Assembly (NCBI GenBank): GCA_022393335.1
Contig: JAJEKB010021314.1
Span: 675,659-739,658 of the forward strand
Source: Macrotrachela quadricornifera
Taxonomy: Eukaryota > Rotifera > Eurotatoria > Philodinida > Philodinidae
DNA length: 64,000 nt
Reading direction: 5' to 3'
A program made the translations under genes and the position numbers. A model generated the notes under the pieces. The model was given only the letters and a program-made list of their open reading frames with translations. It ran no database searches and was not told the origin of the DNA. Below are positions 22,785 to 33,870 of the stretch, one piece after another; the stretch's first letter is position 1, and each line of letters opens with the position of its first letter.

Positions 22785-25168
22785 GAAAAATCACAATATT
22801 CTATAAATCTAACTCAATTATTGAGAGAAAAAAATCGAACAAACAATTCGAGTAGATATGAATAACTACCAACATTTATTAGATTTATTTAAATCCACAA
22901 GTTTATCTATTAATATTATATAATACATTTTAAGAGTATCAGATAATAGCTATAGCTCTACAGAATCAGCTCACACCTGCAGGTTGATCTCCGATGCAAA
23001 AATCGAATAAATTTTCGAAAAAATAAATTTGAAAAACCACTGATTAGATGAACACTTGAAGTTACTAACAAATCTTATGTCAGTTTAGATCTGTTTACTT
23101 TCAAACTCATATATTAATATCATAAAATGAATTAGTACGTCTTGCTTTTGCTTGTGTTACCAAGAGGCAAGATCCTTTGTTCTTATATTCATTTTAAACA
23201 TAAACCATAAGAATGAATTGAGTCTTTTTGACCTACATAATGTTTCTTGTACAAAATTCGTAGAAATAATTCATCGAAATTATAAGTATCAAGTAAATAA
23301 TATAACCATTTTCATATTTCTTTTTTGTTTGGAAAATCAGATAAGTTGAGTATCAACATAATCAGATTAACCATAAGAAATGAACAAATAATGTCTGTCT
23401 ATCTTAGGGATGAGGGTGACTGACTGTGAATGAATGAAAGAAACTTCTACTGATAAAAATACCAATAAAGCTCATCAATTAAAAGAAATTTCAAGACAAG
23501 AGAATGAGATTTTAAGTAGGAAAAGATGTTATGAATGTTATCATAAGATAAAGAAATCGTACAATGCTTCTTATGTAAGAGAAAAATGCAAATAAGTCTC
23601 AACAGAATGTAGACAATACAAGAAACCATTCTGCTGAACTTGCTTTCATGAGTGTCACTAAATATCATTATTGGAACTTACCATGTAAAAAAAAACGATG
23701 GGAAAAATCAGATTTTTCTAATCTTTTATTTTCATTTAAATTGATAAAGAAGAAAAGTTTGTTTTTACATTGAAACACTTTTTTGTAATGAAAACATCGG
23801 AAATTGAGCATTCACTTTTTTCTCGAATAAAAGCAAAGCACTACGTTTAGGATTTTATTATGTCCAGTGTATCATATGCGATTAAGCCAAGAACTAGAAT
23901 ACTTGTTTACATTGTACCAATACGTTCTAATAGTTCATATGCAGTCAGTTAGTTATATCTAACAAAATCTGACTTACAACATCATACGATGCACCGGACA
24001 GTCAACTTGTTAATATTCTTCTATACATAATGTTCAGTATCTGTCTGTGCTGGATCAAAGATCATATCATGCGCTGCTATGTTCGTTTAAAGACCTAAAA
24101 ATTTGTACACTTTGCTGGTATGTTTTACGGGCATCTACAATATTCTAAAGCTTCTTATAATGATTTAGCGCTTACTGGAATTTTCTAGATTTTTCAATAA
24201 TCCTATACTACGCATAATCGAGATGAGAGTTTCACCCTCAAGATAGTTTGTAGGTCTGCATTTGGTAGTTTTAATACACAGCTGCTAATTGAAAATTCTT
24301 AAAGAAATCAGACTAGATAACTCTGTTATATATAATTTCACGCATTTTCATTTATTTCTTCGACGTGGTCATTAATGGTGTCGCGCCATTTCATAACAAA
24401 ACGGATCATACCCATGTTTTTATCGTTATGATATTAGTTGACGAGTGATTAAAGAGCATAGAAAAATAGATTATCATTTTTTCTATCACTACTTTAAAAA
24501 AAGAAAATTTCGTTAATAAGATAATGATTAATCGATGAAAAATTCTATCTGATTCTAATCATCAGAAAATTACGACACAAAATCAAAATAATAGCAAAGG
24601 AACTGTGATTTAGTAAAAATTGAGAAGTCATATTTATCAAAATAATATATATACATACAAATAATTCCGTAGCTTTGTCTCTATACACGTAGAATATTTA
24701 GTCATTTGACATCTATTCAATATAAAAGCAAATATATTGTTACATCGATGTTGCACATAGTATCATGTCATTATTCAATATAAACTACTGATTATTCATG
24801 TGACGATATATCAATACAATATGTCTTTCATTCCTTTTCTCATCTATTGTTTTTACTTTTATTCTATGTTCTGTGTCTATTTTCTATTCCTTTTTCATCG
24901 TCCTTTGGATATGAAATAGGTATCATAGAAAAACAAATAACATTAACTTTAAGCTGTATATCAAAGTTAATGATATTCTATCGATCAAGAGTTAATCATA
25001 CATATATTTAATATTTATATCTTCTATTGACAGAATCAATTCTAAAACAAATTATATCACTCGTAAAATATTCTTAACAATTCAAATTCTTATATATGGT
25101 TTTTATTTAGAATAATGATAAAATAAAATAAATAAATATTTTAATAGTTTATTTATGCCATGAGATAT
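22785..25168. other. intergenic spacer between EF-hand copies 4 and 5
   Basis: The first about 350 bp match the upstream flank of copy 3 (19000-19200). The last about 230 bp (24930-25168) match the downstream flanks of copies 3 and 4. The central 23.2-24.9 kb shows no supported gene. Open frames at 23152-23349 and 23447-23668 lack any signature. Unlike the two preceding intervals, no hAT transposase remnant is present. Confidence 0.6.
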
Positions 25169-26176
25169 TTATTCACCAGAAGCAAGAAATTTTCCAATAA
25201 TGTCGTCTTTTTTGCATCTAATAAATGAAATTAAAAATATGTATATGAAATATTTCTACATATTTGTTTTAATAACATACCCACTAATAAACTCCTCCTT
25301 GTTTAATTTCTTATCACTATTAATATCAAGTTTTTTGATAATTGCTTTTGCACGACTTTGAGGATTATTCTCACCGTGACGATCTTTTATTCCAGCACGA
25401 TCATACTAAAAATCAAATAAAATAATTTTATCTTATGAGAAATAATTAAGAATTTATAAATAAAGAATTATACTATTGCTGAAATTAAATGAGCTAATTC
25501 ACTTTGATCAAGGTGTCCATCATTTGAAACATCCCATCTAATTGAAACAATTAATATTTTTAAAAAGAAATATTAATAAAAGATTAACAACATACAAACT
25601 GAACATAAGATCAAGTCGTTCATCTATATCAACTTGATGCTCAGTAACGGCAGCAAGAAAAAGAAATTCACTGAAATCAATTGTACCATCTCTATTTGTA
25701 TCTACCAAATCAAATAGTACTCTAAATCGAAATAGAAGAAGATAAATAATATTATAACAAATGACTATAAAGATATACTCGGGTGAAGCAGCCGATTTAT
25801 TGTCTGGATTAAGTTCTTTTAAGAGCTTACTAAATGCTTTTTTATCAAGTTTACCAGTTGGATGTTCTTTAATAAATTCCTATATTACAAAATCAAATAT
25901 TGCAAAATTTCGAGGTTATATTAATTGAACATACTTCATGCCATAATTTGATTTCTGTTTATCATAGAAATGAAATCGATGATAATAAAAAAAAGTAAAT
26001 ATGACTTCAGAAATATAATATTACCTTTATCAGTCAATTTTGAAGTTGTTCGAAGCAAAGCCAATTCTTTAATATATTCGAAAAAAAATATATTATAAAA
26101 CATATTCTCATATAAACAAACCTTTCGGTGTTAAATCTGTAGGTTTTCGTCCCTTTGGAACTTTTGATGTAGCCAT
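25169..26176 (-). CDS. neuronal calcium sensor-like EF-hand protein, copy 5
   Basis: Exons 26122-26176, 26025-26066, 25935-25954, 25779-25879, 25596-25721, 25474-25537, 25281-25405 and 25169-25217 splice to 193 aa. Loops: EF2 DTNRDGTIDFSE, EF3 DVSNDGHLDQSE, EF4 DINSDKKLNKEE. The N-terminus is MATSKVPKG, without Gly2. The EF1-EF2 linker (DNKSAASP) is unlike copies 2-4. The 20-nt exon 3 encodes IKLWHE. This is the upstream-most gene of the array and is diverged from the central trio but structurally identical. Confidence 0.9.
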
Positions 26177-26426
26177 TTTTTAATTAACAAGCTATATCGT
26201 AAAGGAAAAACAAGGATTAGTATTAAATCTAAAATATAAAGTTATTATGTATTCTTTTTATATATACTATTTTCAAATGCGTTTCGACTTTTTTTCACAT
26301 GTTATTATACTGCTCTGATAGTATCTGATCATTTTATGATGATTAATCACATTAAAAATGTGAATAAATACAATACGCGATGTATATAAAAAAAAGGGCT
26401 AGATAAAATAAAACCGAAAAATAGAT

Positions 26427-26457
26427 ACTAAACGACATGCTTCGTCAAACAGACCAA
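26427..26457 (-). promoter_or_regulatory. conserved upstream motif of EF-hand copy 5
   Basis: Plus-strand ACTAAACGACATGCTTCGTC followed by AAACAGACCAAT, 251 bp upstream of the ATG at 26176. Confidence 0.45.
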
Positions 26458-26715
26458 TGAAGAAAGAGTAATAAAAAATGTATAGAAATGAAGGACAATG
26501 TATAAAATTAATAGGTTTTAGTCAAAGTAATAGAAAAGACACAGTATTATACGAATATAACTAACTATACGAGAAAATATTGATTAGATCGAACTGGTGT
26601 AGTTTTCAGTCTAACAATTAATGAATAAACAATAATATTTTTTTCTATTGAAACATATTTGATCAAATAATAAAACCTTTATTCAAGAAAATCAATTTTA
26701 TACTATTTAAAAAAA

Positions 26716-27846
26716 TTATTCTGCATGTAAAATTATTATTTCAAGAAATAGTTTTAATTGAAAGTAATTCATATCCAAAACAATTATTTTCAATCGATAA
26801 TTCTGACTAAAATATCGTTGAATCTCATTTAACATATTATCATTACAACAGCTATACACTTTCACAAATACAAACATAGTACGTTTTATATCAAAATCGA
26901 TGCTGATTGAATTTATTCTATATTCCTTTTGTATTTTTTTTTGTGCATAATCGAGCTTTTTTTCTATTCTGTGTCGAAGATAAAAAGAACACATCGATAG
27001 TCACATGTTTATGCGATATATAATCGTAGAATGATTAAAATATTAATGATAAACAAATATATTATATTATAAGAAAAGAGTATTGTCATCTAATATACAA
27101 TCAACAAGAAACAAATAAACATTTTTTGCATATTTAAGATATGTTCTTGATAATGAAACAATGATTTTGTTATTTAATCGATCATCGAAGATCATCACCA
27201 ATTTGTTAAAATAATTCATTTCAAATGAATATGAAGAAAAAGATAAATGGTTATTATAAAGTGCAAGTGAAGGGTTCAATTAACACAAAACACACTTTCT
27301 ATTACTAAAATAATAGAAAGTATCTTTTAAATAAAGAAGAAAAAGAATATACACAGATATTTTTAATACTATTTACAGCATTATTGTTTCACAGTTACTA
27401 TGATTGTTGTGTATTCAGATTTTTGTTTTTTTGTTTAAAATAGATTTTTCATAATTTTAGATATTTTCTAAATAATAAATAGTTAAAATTACATTATGCG
27501 AACTATTTCAATCGGTTAGATTTAGATTATAATTGAATTAAAGTAGACTGATACTTAATTGATTACTTCTTTTTAATATTTTTTTTAATAATTAAAAGTT
27601 GTCATTTTCTCGACTACGTACTTCATGTAAACTAGTTATACTTTTTATATTTGTACAATCAATTATTGAAAACGAAATCTTTTTTAGGAATGCATTTTTA
27701 TTGTTACCATGTCTTTCAATCGAAAAAAATATTATGCCAAAGACTTTAAAATTCTGACTACTACTGTTCATTATATAGTTATCTGCATTTAATATTAGTA
27801 AAACTAAATACAAAATGCAAGATATTAAATCACAGATCTTGATCAA
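26716..27846 (-). other. possible fragmented hypothetical gene
   Basis: Three minus-strand open frames (27592-27846, 27067-27279, 26716-26994) lie in a row with spacers of about 300 and 70 bp. The last, 92 aa, has an amphipathic N-terminal part (HRIEKKLDYAQKKIQKEY) followed by alternating hydrophobic strands and is the most protein-like. I found no convincing splice junctions that join them and recognise no family. They may be exons of one hypothetical gene, a decayed gene, or chance open frames in AT-rich DNA. Confidence 0.2.
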
Positions 27847-28184
27847 GATCTTTCGTACAAAATGTTTGACTAGGATCTGCTATGCAAAAACTTAAATAAT
27901 TCTTTTAAAAAGTTAATTCTCTCTATTGAATACCTTCATTCTTGAATAGATTTATTCATATCTAATGTTGATACTTATATCGCAGAAACATGTTTAGCTT
28001 TAGATTAATGATGAACACATTCTTTATCTCTTTGCTTTCAACGAAATTACTCGTAGTCCTAGATAATCAATTAAATACAAATTGAGACTTTCAAGTTTAT
28101 ATATGTATATATTTGATTTAATGAACGTTTGACTTTAGTTAAATTATACAGTAATAATACTACAAAATCCAAGAAAATTTATTT

Positions 28185-29165
28185 TCAGTCACCTCCACAA
28201 CCACCTCCACAACCACCCCCACAGGAACTTCCACAGTTACTTGCATCTGCATCTCCGTACATCCAGTAACCACTACATCCACCGGAGTTTCCAGCATATG
28301 ATCGTTTTTCGTCAGTCTTGTGAATTATGGCACAAGAACTCAAATAATGAGAACTTTTTAGATGATTTCGATCGATGTTCTGACCATAGTCTGATTGATA
28401 AGTCATTTTCCAACGAACAGCAGTTTTTTGATAAGAATCGCTTAATAATTTTGGATCAATTGAATCATCATGATTAAGTATGAAACCACATAAAGCTGTT
28501 GAAAAATCTATATAACTACACGGATATCGCATATGTGTATGCCACATAAAATCAATGTCAAATGTTGGAACGATCATTGTGTTTTTTTGTGCCAATTTCA
28601 TAAATGATATATAGTTTTGTACAATTTGCTCAAATGATACAATATCCATATGTCTTATATCCATTGAGTAGAATTTATGTTTTTGAAATTTCTCAAGAAA
28701 ATCACGTTGTCGTAGTACAGCTTTTACTAGATCAAATGAAGGAATGAATGTTGTCTGATTATGGACTAATTCTTTTGACATATCATAATTTTGTGTCTGA
28801 TATTCATCCATAGTTACCTGTCGAATCTTTTTGTCAATAACATAACCACTTGGAACTTGTTTTATGCAATCGTTAAGATATGCAACAGGATGTAGACGAT
28901 GTACGTGCCAAATCCAATCAATTTGCCATGGAAGTTTTGATTGTTGTCTTTTATTCATCAGTTGATTGTTAGACATTCGATGGCAATAGTCTCGAATAAC
29001 ATAATCTAACTTGTCGCCCTTCTCTATCATTTCTGGATGAGAAATAACTTGACGAAGTAACAATATATGATCAACCAGAGTTAGATGAGATAGACGAAAA
29101 ATTGCACCACTACTTGTATGAATATGCGTTATCAAACTTGGTATAGAAGTTGATGAATTGCCCAT
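28185..29165 (-). CDS. GRDP/DUF1399-like glycine-rich domain protein
   Basis: Single-exon gene of 326 aa. Two copies of the GRDP (glycine-rich domain-containing protein, DUF1399) signature are visible: WIWHVHRLHPVAY (residues 84-96) and FMWHTHMRYPCSYIDF (206-221). In this family the WHxH-x(3)-P-x2-Y repeats mark the paired helical domain. The N-terminus MGNSSTS has Gly2 and Thr6 and fits an N-myristoylation signal, so membrane attachment is inferred. The C-terminus is a Cys-Gly tail (CGSSCGGGCGGGCGGD, 311-326), which could bind metal or form disulfides. Plant GRDPs act in stress and growth responses; the molecular role in animals is not established. Start chosen as the first in-frame ATG. No introns, unlike most genes in this window. 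Confidence 0.85.
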   Translation of the reverse strand: MGNSSTSIPSLITHIHTSSGAIFRLSHLTLVDHILLLRQVISHPEMIEKGDKLDYVIRDYCHRMSNNQLMNKRQQSKLPWQIDWIWHVHRLHPVAYLNDCIKQVPSGYVIDKKIRQVTMDEYQTQNYDMSKELVHNQTTFIPSFDLVKAVLRQRDFLEKFQKHKFYSMDIRHMDIVSFEQIVQNYISFMKLAQKNTMIVPTFDIDFMWHTHMRYPCSYIDFSTALCGFILNHDDSIDPKLLSDSYQKTAVRWKMTYQSDYGQNIDRNHLKSSHYLSSCAIIHKTDEKRSYAGNSGGCSGYWMYGDADASNCGSSCGGGCGGGCGGD

Positions 29166-30400
29166 CTTCTGTTAATATTAAAGGTGAAAAGATTTGTATG
29201 ATGTTTTAAAGAAGGCTTTGATGCAGAACTCAAACACTTTCACTAATAAAATCTAAAGTAATTAAAATAAAAATTAAAAATCGTCAATATTGTTCTCAAG
29301 TCCTGTAAAACATAATATTCCACATATAAATTGAAACCTATCTGCACAGTATCAGAACCAGATTGTTACTGAACTTCTGTCTAAGTAAATTCCAGTCATA
29401 TACTAAAATATAAACAGCTATTTTAAATGAACATGAAATCTATGTGATTATAATCACTACTAGAGGATCTTTTATTTGATTCTTCTCTACAGGATTTCTA
29501 ACAGAAATAATTCGAAGTTTGTCTGTGACATTTAGAAAAAAAATTTACTATAAACAAGTAGGGAAAAATTGGATCAATCGATTTCTAACCAGACAAAAGA
29601 TACAAAAGAAACAGTATTGCATTGTATTTCGTGTATCTTTCAAATATAATCTCAATTTGAAGAAAAATTTTAAGGTTCTTCCTCGCCAAGTAAAATGAGA
29701 GTAACGACGTAAAAAATAATGATGTCATTGTCAACAATTGCATGCATAAGAAATAGAGTAAAATGAACTCGCAGTTGTGAAAGAATAGAGTGACATAAAA
29801 ATGTTGATGTTACTTTGCAAAATATTTTTAGTCACATTTTTGTTGATTCTCTAAAGTAAAATATTGCAAGTATTTTATCATCTAAAAAATACTATTACCA
29901 GGACTATTTAAATATAAGTCATCGAAATAAAAACCGATAATTGATGTATCTAAATCAATAGAAGCTCTATATTTGATTTGTATAAGAGAATCTTTATTCT
30001 GAAAATAATGTAAAAAAAAATTTGGATTAATATATATATACGTTAGAGGATGACGATATTCGTCATTCTCTTTCTGTTCTTCCTATACATATATTTTTCT
30101 TCTTCTGTTTTGTTTTATTCGTTCATGTCACCTACGTCACCTTTACTTTGTTCTATTATATGTCAGCTGAATGCTATTTCATCATCTACAGTTGCATCAG
30201 CTTTCCGGTGTCATCCTGCATGTTCATTATTCAGTTTCGTCTTTGTTTACAGCAGAATATATAGTGATGATTTCTTTTCAATAAATTATCACTATTTATA
30301 TACCTCCATTCAGCTTCAGAGTTAGTTACATAAAGCGATCTAATTTTGAGATTGGATAACACGCTCACAAAATGCACAATCGAATCATAATGATTCATTA

Positions 30401-30433
30401 TACAGGATGTCCCAAAAAATGTATACATATTTC
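30401..30433 (+). mobile_element. solo mariner-like terminus
   Basis: TACAGGATGTCCCAAAAAAT followed by GTATACATATTTC has the form of many mariner terminal repeats (TACAGGGTGTCCC...). No matching inverted end was found within the following kilobase, so this is a fragment at best. Confidence 0.35.
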
Positions 30434-31247
30434 TGTTTTTCGACTTCTCAATACATTGATAGTTACACTTAATATTTTGAGAAGACATATTGGAAGTGAA
30501 CTACATCGCGAAGATTTTTTACTTCAGTTCTAACTTCAACTTAGTGAAAAAAAATTCTAAACTCCGAAATTTTTTGTGCAGTTTGGTGACACCGCGGTCA
30601 TTCTCATGTTCAGAGTAGATTATCACGGGATGAATCAGTAAAACAATGGATATTGTACGGTTTTCATTACTATAAAATTCATTGTTTTTTCCAATGATCT
30701 TCTAATAATTTGTAAGCGAACAAATACAATATTCGTTCGCCATCGTTTCACATTTCTGATCAACTGGTATTTTCCTTCTTTTCTTTCGTACTCCTATCAG
30801 CCCACATATGTTTGGTTTTTTTCTTTTCTGTGAATCATATATATACTTGGATTTTTCCTTTTCGTTCACATAACATATGTTTCATCTTTTTCTTTTTCAA
30901 GTTATATCTCTTTTATATATATTATATCTTTTTATGTGTGGGATTTTTCTGATTGTTTTACCTCGATCATCTATTGGATTTTCCCTGAAGATGGAAAATG
31001 TTTCGCCCTATATATAGCTGATATTTTTTTATGAATAAAGAGAGGAATTTTTATATTCTATTATCATCTAACCAACGATCTAGAGTCAACCACATATAAC
31101 ATAATTGCAGGAATAATGTATTATGTAGAAGTATGTATATTTGACTTTTTTTACTGATATAGCTCCAACATTGACTGCAAAAAGATTTCTCCTTATCACT
31201 CTAACTCCGATGCAGTTGAAATCTGAGTTTGAAGCCCAGTGCAGTAC

Positions 31248-31320
31248 ACTAGCTTCCATCTCTGACTGATATCAATAGTTTTATATACAGAACTATTGAT
31301 ATCACTCGGAGATGGAAGCG
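31248..31320. repeat. perfect-stem hairpin
   Basis: CTTCCATCTC, then GATATCAATAGTT, a loop of about 10 nt, then AACTATTGATATC and GAGATGGAAG. Two stem segments of 13 and 10 bp are separated by a small internal loop. Not followed by a T-run typical of a terminator; possibly a MITE relic. Confidence 0.6.
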
Positions 31321-33239
31321 TTGCTTTAACATTATATTAATCGGTACAAACTCCAATACTTTTGCTTCAGGATCATTATACAAAAGTATTGATGTTAGCA
31401 TTGAATAAATGAAATGTTAATATTAATTCGACACCGCTATTTGTATAACAAGAATCAATCAGGAACTTCAACAATTTGGAAAGATCGATGACAAGATCGT
31501 CGATTAGTGCATATGTGTGTTAATTGAATCGTTTTATGGCAACCTATCCGGTAACATAAAGAAACTGAAATTTCATTATAAAGAAAATAAGAGTATCTGA
31601 AACTTAGAATATAGACCAGTAAAAATATTTAAAATTTATTGAATTATTAATCGATTTTCCTTTTAAAAACATTATCTTTGACAATGAGGCACTGACGAAT
31701 TATTTTATTAATTCATTCTAACGACATTATATTTCATTTTGATAAAATTTAGGGAATTTTAGTTTAAATGTATCGAAAACTTTCAATGTCGCCAAAAATT
31801 CGAAAGTCTTTTTAGTTTTGAATGTAATTTTATTCAATGGTTTTATTAAAAGGATGGAATTTCTTAATCACTATTTTAGATTAATATTATTATTATCTAT
31901 TATATAAAATAATTTTCTTAAAATGTATCAATTTAATAATTTTTTATCAACATATTTTTGATGAATATTTCTCATTAAGACTTTTATCATTTATTTGAAC
32001 TATTTTAATAAATTGTGCTAGATTTTTTCATATGATATCGAAATAAATTAATTCAAAAAATTAAAATAAATTATTAGATGGATTTAAAACAAGATCGTTA
32101 AATAGAAAGCGTGTTAACAAAAAATAAATTAATTCTTTACATGCTTATAAAACTAAAAATAACCGATCTTAGAAAAGGAATTTTCATTTTTCTCTTTATG
32201 GTATTTATTTACTTAAAAAACATTCGCTTCAAATTTGTTTTTGTTAATTAAATTAATCTTGAAAAAAAATATAATGATTAAAGCTGTTTTTCTTTCAATA
32301 ACATATATGTGTCATATGCGAATGGTTCTATATATAAACATGTATATGCAGAAAGAAAAACAAATGGTGAGAGGACGCAGCATTATAATAGAGCTTGTTG
32401 AGAAATGTTTTATAAAAATTTTTGCTGAAGACTTGAGTGTACCTCTTCTTGAAAAATACATAATTAGACTCAGTTTCTTGCGCTCTTTCAAATAGTTTAT
32501 TTTTTCTTACATCACTACGAAATAAAAAATATCGATCCAGTTGATGTAAATCATATATTCAATCTAAAATAGCTTTATCAGATGTGTTTTATTAAATTTA
32601 ATAGTGAACTGTGTTTGGAATGTTTTTTTGTACGTGCTTAGCGACGAAAATATAACGAAAAAAGATAGAAAAATATATTTAATGATTTCTTCACATATCT
32701 GACGTTATTTAATGATGAACTTTCTTACGGATGATGTCGATTGAATACAATTAATTTTGGATGGTATATCCTTAATGTCTATATAACTAACGAAGTTGAT
32801 TGAAAACACATGAATGGCTCTTTGTATATAATCCATATTTATTACTTTCTAACTAACTCTGTCAACTTCTTCCTCATCCCTGCTGTTCTTAAACAGAAAA
32901 ATAAAAAAAGATAAATTTTTTTAAACTCTATGTAATCGAAAGACAGGAAAGATATTGATATGATTGGTGGCACTTGATTGTTTTGATTCTAATTGATTGA
33001 TTTACGTCAGACTGAAGAGTTTTAGTAGAAATACTAAAAATTTGAAGACTGATTGATATTCTTTCAATTATCTTAAGGCATCGATTTATTAACTACTACA
33101 AGTCATAATTAACTAGCAAATATTCGTTCGGTTGTCTGTTACACAGAACCAAAGAATATGTAATTAATATTTCCTATGAAACTTGTACAAACATAATTGA
33201 AGATGGGGAATCCGAATCCGAGATCTATGTGTTCCCTTT

Positions 33240-33870
33240 ACTAAAAGCATGATTATGCGCCAAGCAGCTACTACAGCCAAAAACAAGTAAATGTTCGTTT
33301 GTTCATTCGTTCGTTAATACAATGAAGGAAAGCATTTCTTCTGATAAAACTTGATCAAAGCGTAATCGAGGATGACGAGTTCAAATGTAATGTCCGTTTT
33401 AATCAATTATTAATATTTTTAATAGAACTTGACCAAAGTTTTTGCGAGATGAAAAACTAGAATTTGGGATTCATTTTTCTCTTCTACTGGAAGCAATATA
33501 ATACTTCTACTAAAAGGAGGATTATGCGTCGAGTAGGTCCCAAAAAAAACGAGCAGATATTTGTTAGTTGCTCGGTTGTTAGGCACTGATACTGGTTTTC
33601 AATAAAACATGACCAAAGCAGAATCGAGGGTGGAGGATCTGACTCTGTAGTTAGTTTTTGACTATCATTAACTAATTATTAATTATTCATATTAGCTAGG
33701 AAGTTTGACCAACGGATGATCGAGGATGGGAATCTGAATTTACGTTGAGTTCTTGTTAGTTATTAGTTCTTTAATTTTGTCTGCTAGAAAGAGGACTATG
33801 TACAAAACAGTCACAGCGATCAATCGTTCATTCGCTCATTCATTGATTTGATTGCTCTAGAAAAACCGAA
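33240..33870. repeat. degenerate 270-bp tandem repeat, three copies
   Basis: The phrase CTAAAAGCATGATTATGCGC at 33241 recurs as CTAAAAGGAGGATTATGCGT at 33510 and CTAGAAAGAGGACTATGTAC at 33784, spacing 269 and 274 bp. Associated words ACTTGATCAAAG, ACATGACCAAAG and TTTGACCAACG, and GTTCATTCGTTCGTT-like tracts, keep the same order. No reading frame is conserved. Confidence 0.65.
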
